Made by a program: the position numbers and the translations under genes. This document shows, one piece after another, positions 8,673 through 17,017 of a stretch of 43,277 bases of DNA; the stretch's first letter is position 1; every line of letters begins with the position of its first letter. The DNA comes from an uncultured Phascolarctobacterium sp. (GTDB lineage Bacteria > Bacillota > Negativicutes > Acidaminococcales > Acidaminococcaceae). The stretch covers positions 1 to 43,277 of the forward strand of contig NZ_CAJMEH010000010.1 of assembly GCF_905212365.1 (NCBI RefSeq), given 5' to 3'. The notes beneath the pieces were generated by a model that was not told the origin of the DNA, did not search any database, and saw only the letters and a list, made by a program, of their open reading frames with translations.

Positions 8673-8701
8673 ATTATAATACGAAAAACACCGGCAGACA
8701 A
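8673..8701 (-). promoter_or_regulatory. Candidate sigma-70 promoter for alkA and following genes
   Basis: On the minus strand, TTGTCT (8701-8696) and a perfect TATAAT (8678-8673) are 17 bases apart, about 35 bases upstream of the alkA ATG. No comparable promoter is obvious between alkA and the methyltransferase gene, which suggests one transcript. Confidence 0.6.
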
Positions 8702-8740
8702 ATATTTTTTGCGGAGCTTTCCGTCCGGAATTACGGATTG

Positions 8741-8775
8741 ATAAAAATAACTGTCAAGCATCAAGCCTGACAGTT
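8741..8775 (-). terminator. Rho-independent terminator on the minus strand
   Basis: An 11-bp stem (8749-8759 with 8765-8775, one G-U pair, 5-base loop) is followed on the minus strand by ATTTTTAT. It would end transcripts coming from the acyltransferase gene and the remnants after it, before the alkA promoter. Confidence 0.7.
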
Positions 8776-8858
8776 CAAATTAATTGCTTTTTTGTTTCTG
8801 TACTTAGGGCAGCAAAATGCTTTTGGAAGCGGGGAGTAAAAGTAAATTTGCAGCTCAT
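8775..8858 (-). pseudogene. Truncated N terminus of a RelE/ParE-like toxin (remnant)
   Basis: A 27-codon reading frame starts with ATG at 8858-8856, overlapping by one base the stop of the upstream antitoxin-like remnant (TGATG). Its sequence, with CKFTFTPRFQKHFAAL and a following ETKKQL, resembles the start of RelE/StbE-type mRNA interferases of about 90 residues, but it stops at TGA 8777-8775, inside the terminator stem. The catalytic C-terminal part is missing, so it should be inactive. The family call is from memory of such N termini and is tentative. Confidence 0.4.
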
Positions 8859-8946
8859 CAGTCGTTCTCCAGTTTTTCGAACAGGGCGTCAACATTATCA
8901 AATAAAGGCTGTTTACCAGAGGCAATATTAGCTTTTACTTCTGGAG
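8858..8946 (-). pseudogene. C-terminal remnant of a type II antitoxin (RelB/DinJ-like)
   Basis: An open frame without a recognisable start ends with TGA at 8860-8858. The last ~30 codons give a hydrophilic tail with ANIASGKQPLFDNVDALFEK and then LEND, the kind of C terminus seen in RelB/DinJ antitoxins. Upstream of about 8946 the frame reads through sequence belonging to another ORF and loses resemblance. It is immediately followed by, and overlaps by one base, the toxin-like fragment, which is the normal antitoxin-toxin order. Confidence 0.35.
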
Positions 8947-9051
8947 CACAAGCTTGAGGTACATGGCGGCGAAGGCAAGGACGCCGCTTTTGCTGTGCCC
9001 AATAAAAATGGCCAGCGCCAGGCTGACCATAAGAGCGATAAGATAATTCAA
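8935..9051 (-). CDS. Small hydrophobic 38-residue ORF overlapping the acyltransferase stop
   Basis: A TTG at 9051-9049 overlaps the acyltransferase stop TGA (GTTGA), and the frame runs 38 codons to TAA at 8937-8935. The product is one hydrophobic stretch (NYLIALMVSLALAIF) followed by GHSKSG and a second hydrophobic segment ending LQK. An internal ATG at 9030 is an alternative start. There is no separate ribosome site, so translation would rely on coupling. It could be a small membrane protein belonging with the acyltransferase or simply a leftover fragment. Function unknown. Confidence 0.35.
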   Translation of the reverse strand: MNYLIALMVSLALAIFIGHSKSGVLAFAAMYLKLVLQK

Positions 9052-10193
9052 CGCTTGCCGGTAAAGAGCAGGCTTAATATTTTGCTGCGTTGGAAAATTT
9101 TTTGCAGCAGCAGGCTGGCCAGCAACGAACCGGCTACCAGCAGCACATAGGACAGGCAGACCTTTTTCGCGGTCATCACGATGCCGAATTTATTATAAAA
9201 GCTTGTCAGCCAGTCCAGCAGCAGGGGATGGATAAAGTAAATAAGCATGGAATTGGCGGCTAAAAGCTCGATGATGCGCTGTAAACAAACGGCAGCTTTA
9301 GGGGCGCTGCCGCTTTGCACGCGGCGCTCCAGCCAATCCAGCAGCAGGCAGAAGTATAGCAGAGAGGCAATGGTGTACAGTAATCCCTGGTGGCTGAGCT
9401 GATGATAGGTGTTTGCCAAATCGATAAGTGTATAGCCCTGATAGCGAAAGGCGTAGTAGGCGCTGCCCGCGTCGTAAACGACGCTCGCCAGGTAAAGAGC
9501 TAGCACCGGCAGCGGATAAGCACGCAGCCAGGCCAGAAATTTATCCCAGTAGACGGCAGCCAGAGAGCCGCCCATAAAAATCAGCAGGTAATGCAAGGGC
9601 AGGTAGTTGAGCCGGTAAACGAAAAAGTTTTTCGCCAGCGGGCTCCATTGGCTGGGGGCGACGTCGGGATGGGTGGTCCACCAGTTGAAGGCCAGCTGGA
9701 AAAGCAGGAGCAGCGCCAGCCCCGCAGCCGCGCCGTGCTTGACGATGCCGCGCAGCAGAACGCGCCATAATGGATAGGAAGCGTAAAACCACAGCAGGAT
9801 AACCATAAAGTACAAATGGTAGCAACCCAGACCGAAGAAAAGCACGAAGGCCACGTGCAGCGGCTGCCAGCTGACGAAACCAGGCGGCAGAATTAGCCAG
9901 AAGTACAGCATATAAAGCAGCGACCAGCTCAGATAGGGCAGCCCTGCGCCGCGCAGCCGCTTCTTCATAAAGTCAGCATAGGGCAGCGCGCCGCCGCTGA
10001 GTAAAGTTTTATCCGTACAGCACAGCCCGTAGCCGGAAATAAAGAAGAAGGCGGGGACGCTGTAGCGGCTTAAAATTTCCAGCAGGCAGTATAAGGTGAA
10101 ATCGTTGGGCGTCAGCGCCAGGCTGCCGGTGTGGATGCCGATAACGCCCAGCATACACAGCGCCCTGATATTATCTACGATGGCGTTTCTCAT
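9048..10193 (-). CDS. Membrane acyltransferase, acyltransferase-3 family
   Basis: The 381-residue protein has about ten hydrophobic helices. It opens with the family signature: DNIRALCMLGVIGIHTGS (catalytic-type Arg and His near residues 10-21) and SVPAFFFISGYGL. It continues with LPYLSWSLLYML, and near the C terminus SMLIYFIHPLLLDWL. Acyltransferase-3 proteins (OafA, NodX type) move acetyl or other acyl groups onto sugars of lipopolysaccharide, exopolysaccharide or peptidoglycan at the inner membrane. ATG at 10193 is preceded by AAAGGAT. It is divergent from the pyr operon and followed only by a tiny hydrophobic ORF, so its sugar target cannot be inferred. Confidence 0.85.
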   Translation of the reverse strand: MRNAIVDNIRALCMLGVIGIHTGSLALTPNDFTLYCLLEILSRYSVPAFFFISGYGLCCTDKTLLSGGALPYADFMKKRLRGAGLPYLSWSLLYMLYFWLILPPGFVSWQPLHVAFVLFFGLGCYHLYFMVILLWFYASYPLWRVLLRGIVKHGAAAGLALLLLFQLAFNWWTTHPDVAPSQWSPLAKNFFVYRLNYLPLHYLLIFMGGSLAAVYWDKFLAWLRAYPLPVLALYLASVVYDAGSAYYAFRYQGYTLIDLANTYHQLSHQGLLYTIASLLYFCLLLDWLERRVQSGSAPKAAVCLQRIIELLAANSMLIYFIHPLLLDWLTSFYNKFGIVMTAKKVCLSYVLLVAGSLLASLLLQKIFQRSKILSLLFTGKR

Positions 10194-10314
10194 AATTTTA
10201 TCCTTTCGGAAGCGTGCAAGTAAAAGTAATATAATAATTATTATACACCTAAAAACCCCGCCGCGGCCAGTGTGTTTTTCTGATTAAAAAAGCGTAAAAT
10301 TTTGCGCGAAATAT

Positions 10315-10343
10315 TTGACGGATAGAGCGTTGGGGTGTAAAAT
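10315..10343 (+). promoter_or_regulatory. Promoter of the pyrimidine operon
   Basis: TTGACG (10315-10320), 17-base spacer, TAAAAT (10338-10343). Transcription would start about 20-30 bases before the PyrR-type leader element. The rest of the 307-base gap between the acyltransferase and pyrB holds no gene. Confidence 0.7.
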
Positions 10344-10370
10344 ATATACAATCAATTAAATGCACCTTTA

Positions 10371-10460
10371 AATTGGTCCCGTGAGACTGCAAGGTTAAGC
10401 TACTGTTGACAAGCAAGGGCCTTCTTGTACCTACATGGGACGAGAAGGCTTTTATTTTTT
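10371..10460 (+). promoter_or_regulatory. PyrR-type attenuator in the pyr leader
   Basis: A PyrR-binding-loop-like sequence (GGTCCCGTGAGACTGCAAGG, 10375-10394) precedes an intrinsic terminator. The terminator stem is 10419-10431 with 10437-10449 (13 pairs including wobbles, loop TACAT), followed by a T-rich run 10450-10460. GTCCCGTG (10376-10383) can pair with CATGGGAC (10434-10441), which is part of the terminator's loop and 3' arm, so an antiterminator excludes the terminator. In Bacillus, UMP-bound PyrR stabilises the first element and causes termination. No pyrR gene is in the operon here. Confidence 0.8.
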
Positions 10461-10500
10461 ATTCATTACAAGAGCATAAAATATACAGGAGGTAAAGCTA

Positions 10501-11457
10501 ATGGCTAAATCAAATGTATCTCTGGGAGGCAGAGATATACTGGATCTGGAAAGCCTCAGCGTGGAAGAAATCGAATTGATTTTAAAGACAGCTGAGGAAA
10601 TGAAGAAGGTTATGAAGAGGGATATTAAAAAGCTCCCTTCTCTGCGCGGCAAATCCATCATCAATTTGTTCTATGAGCCCAGTACCCGTACCCGCACTTC
10701 CTTTGAGCTGGCAGGCAAGTACCTGGGGGCTGATGTGGTTAATGTTACCACCAGCAGTTCCAGCGTGGTTAAAGGCGAATGCCTGCGCGATACTATTCTG
10801 ACATTGCAGTCCATGGCCTGCGACGCTATCGTTATGCGTCACCCCATCGAAGGAGCTGCAGCTTATGCAGCGCAGGTTGCCGACCCGGTAATCATTAACG
10901 CGGGCGACGGCGCTCACGCTCATCCGTCCCAGGGCCTGCTGGATATGTTCACCATCCGCGAGCAGGGCAAAACCCTGAAGGGCTTAAAAATGGCTATTAT
11001 CGGCGATATTCTGTACAGCCGCGTAGCGCGCACCAATATTGCCGCCTGGACTAAAATGGGCGCGGAGGTGCATGTGGCAGGCCCCATGACGCTGCTGCCC
11101 CATGATGTGGAGGCTCTTGGCGTAACCGTACATAAACGTGTAGAGGACGCTATTGCGGACGCTGACGTTGTGGATATTCTGCGTATTCAGCTGGAACGCC
11201 AGAAGAAGGGCTTGTTCCCGTCTCCCCGCGAATATGCCCGCATTTTCGGCATCAACGAAAACCGTTTGAAGCTGGCTAAACCCGATGTAACCGTACTGCA
11301 TCCGGGCCCCATGAACCGCGGTCTGGAAATCTCCTGGGAGGTTGGCTACTGTGATAATGCCGCAATCCGTACCGAGGTACAAAACGGCGTGGCAGTACGT
11401 ATGGCGCTCTTATTCTTGACTTTGACAGGAGGTAAACACATTGAAAACGTTGATTAA
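10501..11457 (+). CDS. pyrB: Aspartate carbamoyltransferase catalytic subunit
   Basis: The protein has 318 residues; the ATG at 10501 follows AGGAGGTAAAGCTA. It has the carbamoyl-phosphate loop FYEPSTRTRTSFE, a conserved MRHP, the dimer-interface SRVARTNI and the aspartate-binding HPGPMNRGLE. It catalyses carbamoyl phosphate plus aspartate to carbamoyl aspartate, the first committed step of pyrimidine synthesis. No pyrI regulatory subunit follows, so control is probably by the leader attenuator rather than allostery. The 3' end overlaps pyrC by 17 nt, which carries its own AGGAGG inside pyrB. Confidence 0.97.
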   Translation: MAKSNVSLGGRDILDLESLSVEEIELILKTAEEMKKVMKRDIKKLPSLRGKSIINLFYEPSTRTRTSFELAGKYLGADVVNVTTSSSSVVKGECLRDTILTLQSMACDAIVMRHPIEGAAAYAAQVADPVIINAGDGAHAHPSQGLLDMFTIREQGKTLKGLKMAIIGDILYSRVARTNIAAWTKMGAEVHVAGPMTLLPHDVEALGVTVHKRVEDAIADADVVDILRIQLERQKKGLFPSPREYARIFGINENRLKLAKPDVTVLHPGPMNRGLEISWEVGYCDNAAIRTEVQNGVAVRMALLFLTLTGGKHIENVD

Positions 11458-12736
11458 AAACGGCAGGGTCGTTGACCCCAGCCAAAAGCTGGACGCAGTA
11501 ATGGACATTCTGGTAGAGGATGGTAAGATTAAAGCTTTGGGCGCAAATATCGCCGAAGCTGCCGACGAAGTATACGACGCTGCCGGTCTTGTGGTAACGC
11601 CTGGTTTGATCGACGTACATACGCATATGCGTGAGCCCGGCCTGGAAGCAAAAGAGGATATTATTTCCGGTACGATGGCTGCCGCTGCCGGCGGCGTGAC
11701 CACCGTGGCCTGCATGCCCAATACCAAGCCCGTTATCGATACCTCCATCGTAGTAAGCGGCATTAAGCAGCGCGCTGCGGAGGAAAGCTACGCTAACGTA
11801 GAGGTTATCGGCGCTATCAGCAAGGGCGAAAAGGGCGAGGAGCTGGCCGAGATGGGCGACATGGCGGAAAAAGGCGCTATGGGCTTTTCCGACGACGGCC
11901 ATTATGTAAAGAGTTCCCGCTTGTTTACGCTGGCGGCTAAATATATTACGGCTTTCGATAAGCCGCTGCTGTGCCATGCCATCGACCCGGAGCTGAACGC
12001 CGAAGGCTATATGCATGAGGGCGCTGTTTCCGCGCGCATCGGCGTGCCCGGTATTCCGGCCATTTCCGAGGATATCGCCGTGGCTCGCGACTGCATTATT
12101 GCCGAATACACCGGCGCGCATGTGCATATCTGCCATGTGGCCTCTAAAGGCGCAATTGATATTATCCGTCAGGCTAAGAAAAAGGGCGTCAATGTTACCA
12201 GTGAGGTAACGGTGCATCACCTTACTTTGACAGACGAGGCCTGCGCTAACTATAATTCTGCAACCCGCGTCAGCCCGCCGCTGCGCAGCTGGGACCATGT
12301 GCAGGCTATGCGCGAAGCTGTGCTGGACGGCACGGTGGACTGCATCGTAACCGACCATTCTCCCCACGCGCCGGAGGAAAAGGACGTGGAGTTCCGTTAT
12401 GCTCCCTGCGGCTTCTGCGGCTTGGAAACATCTTTGGCCGTTATGCTGACCGACCTGTATCATAAGAATATTTTTGACCTAAATACCATCATCAGTAAGA
12501 TGAGCTGCGAGCCTGCCAAGCTGTTCCGCCTGCCGGGCGGCACCTTAAAGGAGGGCGCTGTAGCCGATATTACGATTATGGATTTGAATAAAGAATGGAC
12601 TGTTGACAGCTCCAAATTTTATACCCGCGGCAAGTTCACCCCCTACGAGGGCAAGGCCTGCAAGGGCAAAGCCGTCGCAACTATGCTGCATGGTAAATTT
12701 GTGATGAGAGATGGTGTAGTATGCACAAAACAATGA
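11441..12736 (+). CDS. pyrC: Dihydroorotase
   Basis: The protein has 431 residues. It starts at TTG 11441, chosen because AGGAGG at 11427-11432 sits about 8 bases upstream and the product aligns from its first residues (KTLIKNGRVVDP). Metal-site motifs: DVHTHMREPG, CHAID, HICHVAS and TDHSPHAPEEK. This is the longer PyrC type found in Firmicutes, an amidohydrolase that closes carbamoyl aspartate to dihydroorotate. It overlaps pyrB at its start and carA at its end, typical of tight translational coupling in this operon. Confidence 0.96.
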   Translation: MKTLIKNGRVVDPSQKLDAVMDILVEDGKIKALGANIAEAADEVYDAAGLVVTPGLIDVHTHMREPGLEAKEDIISGTMAAAAGGVTTVACMPNTKPVIDTSIVVSGIKQRAAEESYANVEVIGAISKGEKGEELAEMGDMAEKGAMGFSDDGHYVKSSRLFTLAAKYITAFDKPLLCHAIDPELNAEGYMHEGAVSARIGVPGIPAISEDIAVARDCIIAEYTGAHVHICHVASKGAIDIIRQAKKKGVNVTSEVTVHHLTLTDEACANYNSATRVSPPLRSWDHVQAMREAVLDGTVDCIVTDHSPHAPEEKDVEFRYAPCGFCGLETSLAVMLTDLYHKNIFDLNTIISKMSCEPAKLFRLPGGTLKEGAVADITIMDLNKEWTVDSSKFYTRGKFTPYEGKACKGKAVATMLHGKFVMRDGVVCTKQ

Positions 12737-13797
12737 GAAAAGGAAAATTAGTCCTCAAGGACGGCAGCGTCTATGAAGGCACTTTGTATGGCAAGCGCAA
12801 CGCGGTGGGCGAGGTTGTCTTTACTACCGGCATGAGCGGCTATCAGGAAACGCTGACCGACCCGTCCTTCTGCGGCCAAATCGTCGTTATGACCTATCCG
12901 CTGGTAGGCAACTACGGCTGCAGCCCCTTGTTCAACCAAGGGCGCAAATGCTTCTTCCAGGGCTATGTAATCGGCGACCTGTGCGATCACCCCAGCAACT
13001 GGCGCAACGAGCAAAGCCTGGAGGCGTTTTTGGAGCAGCAGGATATTCCTACGCTGGTAGGCGTGGATACCCGCGCAATTACGCGCAAGCTGCGTAATTA
13101 CGGCGTTCTGCAGGGCGTTATCGTTCCGGCGGAAATGCCTCAGGACGAGGTGGAGGCGCTGCTGGCTACTCCCGACGTTCACGACCAGGTGCAGCAGGTT
13201 ACGACCAAGGAAGTATATTCCCTGGGCGAAGGCAAGCTGAACGTAGCCGTTATGGACTTCGGCATTAAGCAAAATATCCTCAACTATTTGGCAAGCTTTG
13301 GCTGCCATTTGACCGTTTTCCCCGCTGATACCAGCGCCGAAGAAGTGCTGCGCTATAATCCGGACGGCATTTTCCTGTCCAACGGCCCCGGCGACCCCAA
13401 GGATTTGCCGGAGGTTATCGAAAACGTTAAGAAAATGATTGGCCGCCGTCCTATTTTCGGCATCTGCCTGGGGCACCAGCTGATGGCTTTGGCTAACGGC
13501 GCCGATACCTATAAAATGAAATTTGGCCATCGCGGCATCAACCAGCCGGTTAAGGATCTGCGCAGCGGACGCATTTACATCAGCTCCCAGAACCACGGCT
13601 ATGCGGTGGACGAAAAATCGTTGGAGGGCAAGGGCATTAATATTACCCACATTTCCATGAACGACGGCACTATCGAGGGCGTGGAATATACCAAGCATCC
13701 CACCTTTACTGTACAGTACCATCCGGAAGCCTGCCCCGGCCCCGGCGGCCATGAATACCTGTTTAAGCATTTTATTGATATGATGGAGGGTCGTTAA
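12721..13797 (+). CDS. carA: Carbamoyl-phosphate synthase small (glutaminase) subunit
   Basis: The protein has up to 358 residues. Two starts are possible: ATG 12721 (16-nt overlap with pyrC) and ATG 12733, which forms an ATGA overlap with the pyrC stop; the second gives the more usual N terminus (MRKGKLVLKDG). The class I glutaminase triad is visible: Cys in FGICLGHQLM and His/Glu in YHPEACPGP. It supplies ammonia to CarB. This carA pairs with the pyr operon carB two bases downstream and is expected to follow PyrR control. Confidence 0.96.
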   Translation: MHKTMRKGKLVLKDGSVYEGTLYGKRNAVGEVVFTTGMSGYQETLTDPSFCGQIVVMTYPLVGNYGCSPLFNQGRKCFFQGYVIGDLCDHPSNWRNEQSLEAFLEQQDIPTLVGVDTRAITRKLRNYGVLQGVIVPAEMPQDEVEALLATPDVHDQVQQVTTKEVYSLGEGKLNVAVMDFGIKQNILNYLASFGCHLTVFPADTSAEEVLRYNPDGIFLSNGPGDPKDLPEVIENVKKMIGRRPIFGICLGHQLMALANGADTYKMKFGHRGINQPVKDLRSGRIYISSQNHGYAVDEKSLEGKGINITHISMNDGTIEGVEYTKHPTFTVQYHPEACPGPGGHEYLFKHFIDMMEGR

Positions 13798-13799
13798 TC

Positions 13800-16700
13800 A
13801 TGCCGAAGCTTAGCAATATAAAAAAGGTTCTCGTGATTGGTTCCGGCCCCATCATCATCGGTCAGGCTGCGGAATTTGACTACGCCGGTACTCAAGCCTG
13901 TCGTGCTTTGAAGGAAGAAGGGCTGGAGGTTGTGCTGGTCAACAGCAATCCGGCGACGATTATGACCGACGTGCATATTGCCGACCGCGTCTATGTAGAA
14001 CCTATCAGCATTGAATTTTTGGAAAATATTATTAAACGCGAGCGTCCCGACTCCTTGCTGGCAACCCTGGGCGGCCAGGTGGGACTGAACATGGCTATGG
14101 CGCTTGAGGAAAAGGGCATCCTGAACGAATACAAGGTACGCCTGTTAGGCACGCAGATTTCCGCTATTAAGAGAGGCGAGGACCGCGAGCTGTTTAAGGA
14201 AACGATGGAAAAAATCCATCAGCCCATTCCCGAATCCACTATTGTAGAAACAGTTATGGCAGCCTGCGCCTTTGGCCGCCAGATCGGCTATCCTTTGATT
14301 GTGCGCCCGGCCTATACCTTGGGCGGCACTGGCGGCGGCATTGCCGACAATGAGGACGAGCTGGTTGATATCGTGCAAAAGGGCCTGGGCTACAGCCCCA
14401 TCGGCCAGTGCCTTATCGAGCGCAGCATTGCCGGCTGGAAGGAAATAGAGTACGAGGTTATCCGCGACGCTGCCGATAACTGTATTACCGTTTGCTCCAT
14501 GGAAAACCTGGATCCCGTAGGCGTACACACCGGCGATTCTATCGTTGTGGCTCCGGCGCAGACCTTGAGCGACCGCGAGGTGCAGCTGCTGCGTCAGGCT
14601 TCTATCGACATCGTGCGCGAGCTGGGCGTAGTAGGCGGCTGCAACGTACAGCTGGCCTTGGACCCTTATTCTGAAAACTATTACGTTATCGAGGTAAACC
14701 CCCGCGTAAGCCGCAGCTCCGCTCTGGCCTCCAAGGCCACGGGCTATCCCATCGCTAAAGTAACCAGCAAAATCGCCGTGGGCTATAATCTGGACGAGAT
14801 TGAAAACGCCGTTACCCAAAAGACCAAGGCCTGCTTCGAGCCTACGCTGGACTATATCGTGCTTAAATTCCCGCGCTGGCCTTTCGATAAATTCGTCACT
14901 GCCGACCGCACTTTGGGTACGCAGATGAAGGCTACCGGCGAGGTTATGGCTATCGAGCGCTCCATGGAGGCTTCCATGCTGAAGGCTGTGCGCTGCCTGG
15001 AAATTGGCTTGACGCATCTGGAGATGCCGGAGCTGAAGGCCTTGAGCGACGAAGAAATCCATGACCGCATCAAGCTGATTGACGACGAACGCTGCTTTGT
15101 AATCGCCGAGGCTATGCGCCGCGGTATTACTATCGACGATATTCACAGCATTACGAAAATAGATAAATGGTTCCTGTCCAAGATTCAGAACATCGTCAAG
15201 ATGGAGCGCGCGCTGGAAACGCACGAGCTGACTGCCAGCCTGCTGCGTAAGGCCAAGAAGATGGGCTTTGCCGATAAGACGATTGCTGCCCGTGTTGGCA
15301 AAACAGAGTTTGAAATCCGCGACCTGCGTAAAGCGTGGGGAATTATCCCGACCTACAAGATGGTTGATACCTGCGCCGCAGAATTTGAAGCCGCTACGCC
15401 GTACTACTACTCCTGCTATGAAACTGAGGACGAGGTAGAGGTAACGGATAAGAAGAAGGTAGTCGTTCTGGGCTCCGGTCCTATCCGCATTGGTCAGGGC
15501 GTAGAATTTGACTACTGCTCTGTACACTGCGTTTGGGCGTTGAAGGAACTGGGCTACGAAACCATCATCATCAATAATAACCCGGAAACAGTTTCCACCG
15601 ACTTCGATATTTCCGATAAGCTGTATTTTGAGCCGCTGACGGTGGAGGACGTGCTCAATGTTATCGACAAGGAAAAGCCGGAGGGCGTTATCGTACAGTT
15701 CGGCGGCCAGACGGCCATCAATCTGGCAGGCCCCTTGTCCAAGGCTGGCGTGCAGGTTTTAGGCAGCAGCGTCGACAGCATCGACCGCGCCGAGGACCGC
15801 GAGCGCTTTGACGAGCTGCTGACCAACTGTGATATTCCCCGCCCGCAGGGCCATACCGTATTCGATACCGAAGGCGCTTTGGCTGCGGCTCACGACGTAG
15901 GCTATCCTACTATGGTGCGTCCTTCCTATGTACTGGGCGGCCGCGCTATGGAAATCGTCTATAACGACGAGGAGCTGAAGCACTATATGTCCAGCGCCGT
16001 AAAGGCTTCCCACGAGCATCCTGTGCTGGTTGACCATTACCTGCAGGGTACCGAGGTGGAAGTCGACGCTATCTGCGACGGCAAAGAGGTGCTGATCCCC
16101 GGCATTATGGAACACGTAGAGCGCGCAGGCGTACATTCCGGCGACTCCATTGCCGTATATCCGCCGCGCAGCCTGTCCGAATCCGTTATTAAAACGATTA
16201 TCAACTACACCAATAAAATGGCCTTAGGGCTGGAAGTTAAGGGCATGATTAACATTCAGTACATCGTGCGCGACGAGCATGTTTACGTTATCGAGGTTAA
16301 CCCGCGTTCCTCCAGAACCGTGCCGTTCCTGAGCAAAGTAACCAGCGTACCCATGGTCAATGTGGCTACGAAATGCGCTATGGGCAAGAGCATCCGCGAG
16401 CAGGGCTTTAAGCCGGGCCTGCGCCTGTTCCCCGACTACTATGCCGTTAAGGCTCCCGTATTCTCCTTCAATAAAATGTCCAATGTAGATATTACCTTAG
16501 GGCCGGAGATGAAGTCCACCGGCGAGGTAATGGCCTGCGATTATCAGTTCAGCCGCGCGCTGTACAAGGCTTGCCTGGCGTCCGGCATCAACGTGCCGCA
16601 CGAAGGCTCCATTTTGATTACCGTGGCCGATATGGATAAGCCGGAAGCGGTAGAAATCGCCAAGGGCTTTGAGGAGTTGGGCTATATTGTCACCGCAACC

Positions 16701-17015
16701 GGCGGTACCGCCCAATACCTGCAGGAGCAGGGCGTTAATGTGAACGTGGCTACGAAGGTCAGCGAAGGTCATCCCAATATTTTGGACGACATCAAAGCGG
16801 GACGTATCAGCATGGTTATCAACACCACCAACCATGGCCGCGACGCCGAGCGCGACGGCTTCAAGATTCGCCGTTCTACGGTAGAACACGCTATTCCCTG
16901 CCTGACCTCCATGGATACGGCGCGTGAATTGCAGCGCGTTATGAGCGCTATGCGCCGCCGCCGTGTAGTCAGCGTTGTCGCTTTGCAGGATTTAAGCTTG
17001 AGCTGGGAGGATTGA
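13800..17015 (+). CDS. carB: Carbamoyl-phosphate synthase large subunit
   Basis: The 1071-residue protein has two homologous ATP-grasp halves. The first starts with KVLVIGSGPIIIGQAAEFDYAG and the second with KVVVLGSGPIRIGQGVEFDYC near residue 555. Each contains the ATP-binding GGTGGG- or GGRAM-type loops and EVNPR motifs. The C-terminal ~130 residues are an MGS-like allosteric domain (TATGGTAQYL), the usual site for UMP/ornithine-type effectors. Full length for the family, no frame damage. It makes carbamoyl phosphate from bicarbonate, ATP and ammonia from CarA. It ends with TGA at 17013-17015, two bases before pyrK. Confidence 0.98.
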   Translation: MPKLSNIKKVLVIGSGPIIIGQAAEFDYAGTQACRALKEEGLEVVLVNSNPATIMTDVHIADRVYVEPISIEFLENIIKRERPDSLLATLGGQVGLNMAMALEEKGILNEYKVRLLGTQISAIKRGEDRELFKETMEKIHQPIPESTIVETVMAACAFGRQIGYPLIVRPAYTLGGTGGGIADNEDELVDIVQKGLGYSPIGQCLIERSIAGWKEIEYEVIRDAADNCITVCSMENLDPVGVHTGDSIVVAPAQTLSDREVQLLRQASIDIVRELGVVGGCNVQLALDPYSENYYVIEVNPRVSRSSALASKATGYPIAKVTSKIAVGYNLDEIENAVTQKTKACFEPTLDYIVLKFPRWPFDKFVTADRTLGTQMKATGEVMAIERSMEASMLKAVRCLEIGLTHLEMPELKALSDEEIHDRIKLIDDERCFVIAEAMRRGITIDDIHSITKIDKWFLSKIQNIVKMERALETHELTASLLRKAKKMGFADKTIAARVGKTEFEIRDLRKAWGIIPTYKMVDTCAAEFEAATPYYYSCYETEDEVEVTDKKKVVVLGSGPIRIGQGVEFDYCSVHCVWALKELGYETIIINNNPETVSTDFDISDKLYFEPLTVEDVLNVIDKEKPEGVIVQFGGQTAINLAGPLSKAGVQVLGSSVDSIDRAEDRERFDELLTNCDIPRPQGHTVFDTEGALAAAHDVGYPTMVRPSYVLGGRAMEIVYNDEELKHYMSSAVKASHEHPVLVDHYLQGTEVEVDAICDGKEVLIPGIMEHVERAGVHSGDSIAVYPPRSLSESVIKTIINYTNKMALGLEVKGMINIQYIVRDEHVYVIEVNPRSSRTVPFLSKVTSVPMVNVATKCAMGKSIREQGFKPGLRLFPDYYAVKAPVFSFNKMSNVDITLGPEMKSTGEVMACDYQFSRALYKACLASGINVPHEGSILITVADMDKPEAVEIAKGFEELGYIVTATGGTAQYLQEQGVNVNVATKVSEGHPNILDDIKAGRISMVINTTNHGRDAERDGFKIRRSTVEHAIPCLTSMDTARELQRVMSAMRRRRVVSVVALQDLSLSWED

Positions 17016-17017
17016 TT

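Noticed and set aside
11276..12463. Long open frame (395 codons) on the minus strand
   Set aside because: Antisense shadow of pyrC/pyrB, caused by regular codon bias in these genes.
12748..13770. Long open frame (340 codons) on the minus strand
   Set aside because: Antisense shadow of carA with no recognisable domain or ribosome site.
14145..15527. Long open frame (460 codons) on the minus strand
   Set aside because: Antisense shadow of carB; product is low-complexity His/Ala/Gly-rich with no domain, and carB is intact and full length.
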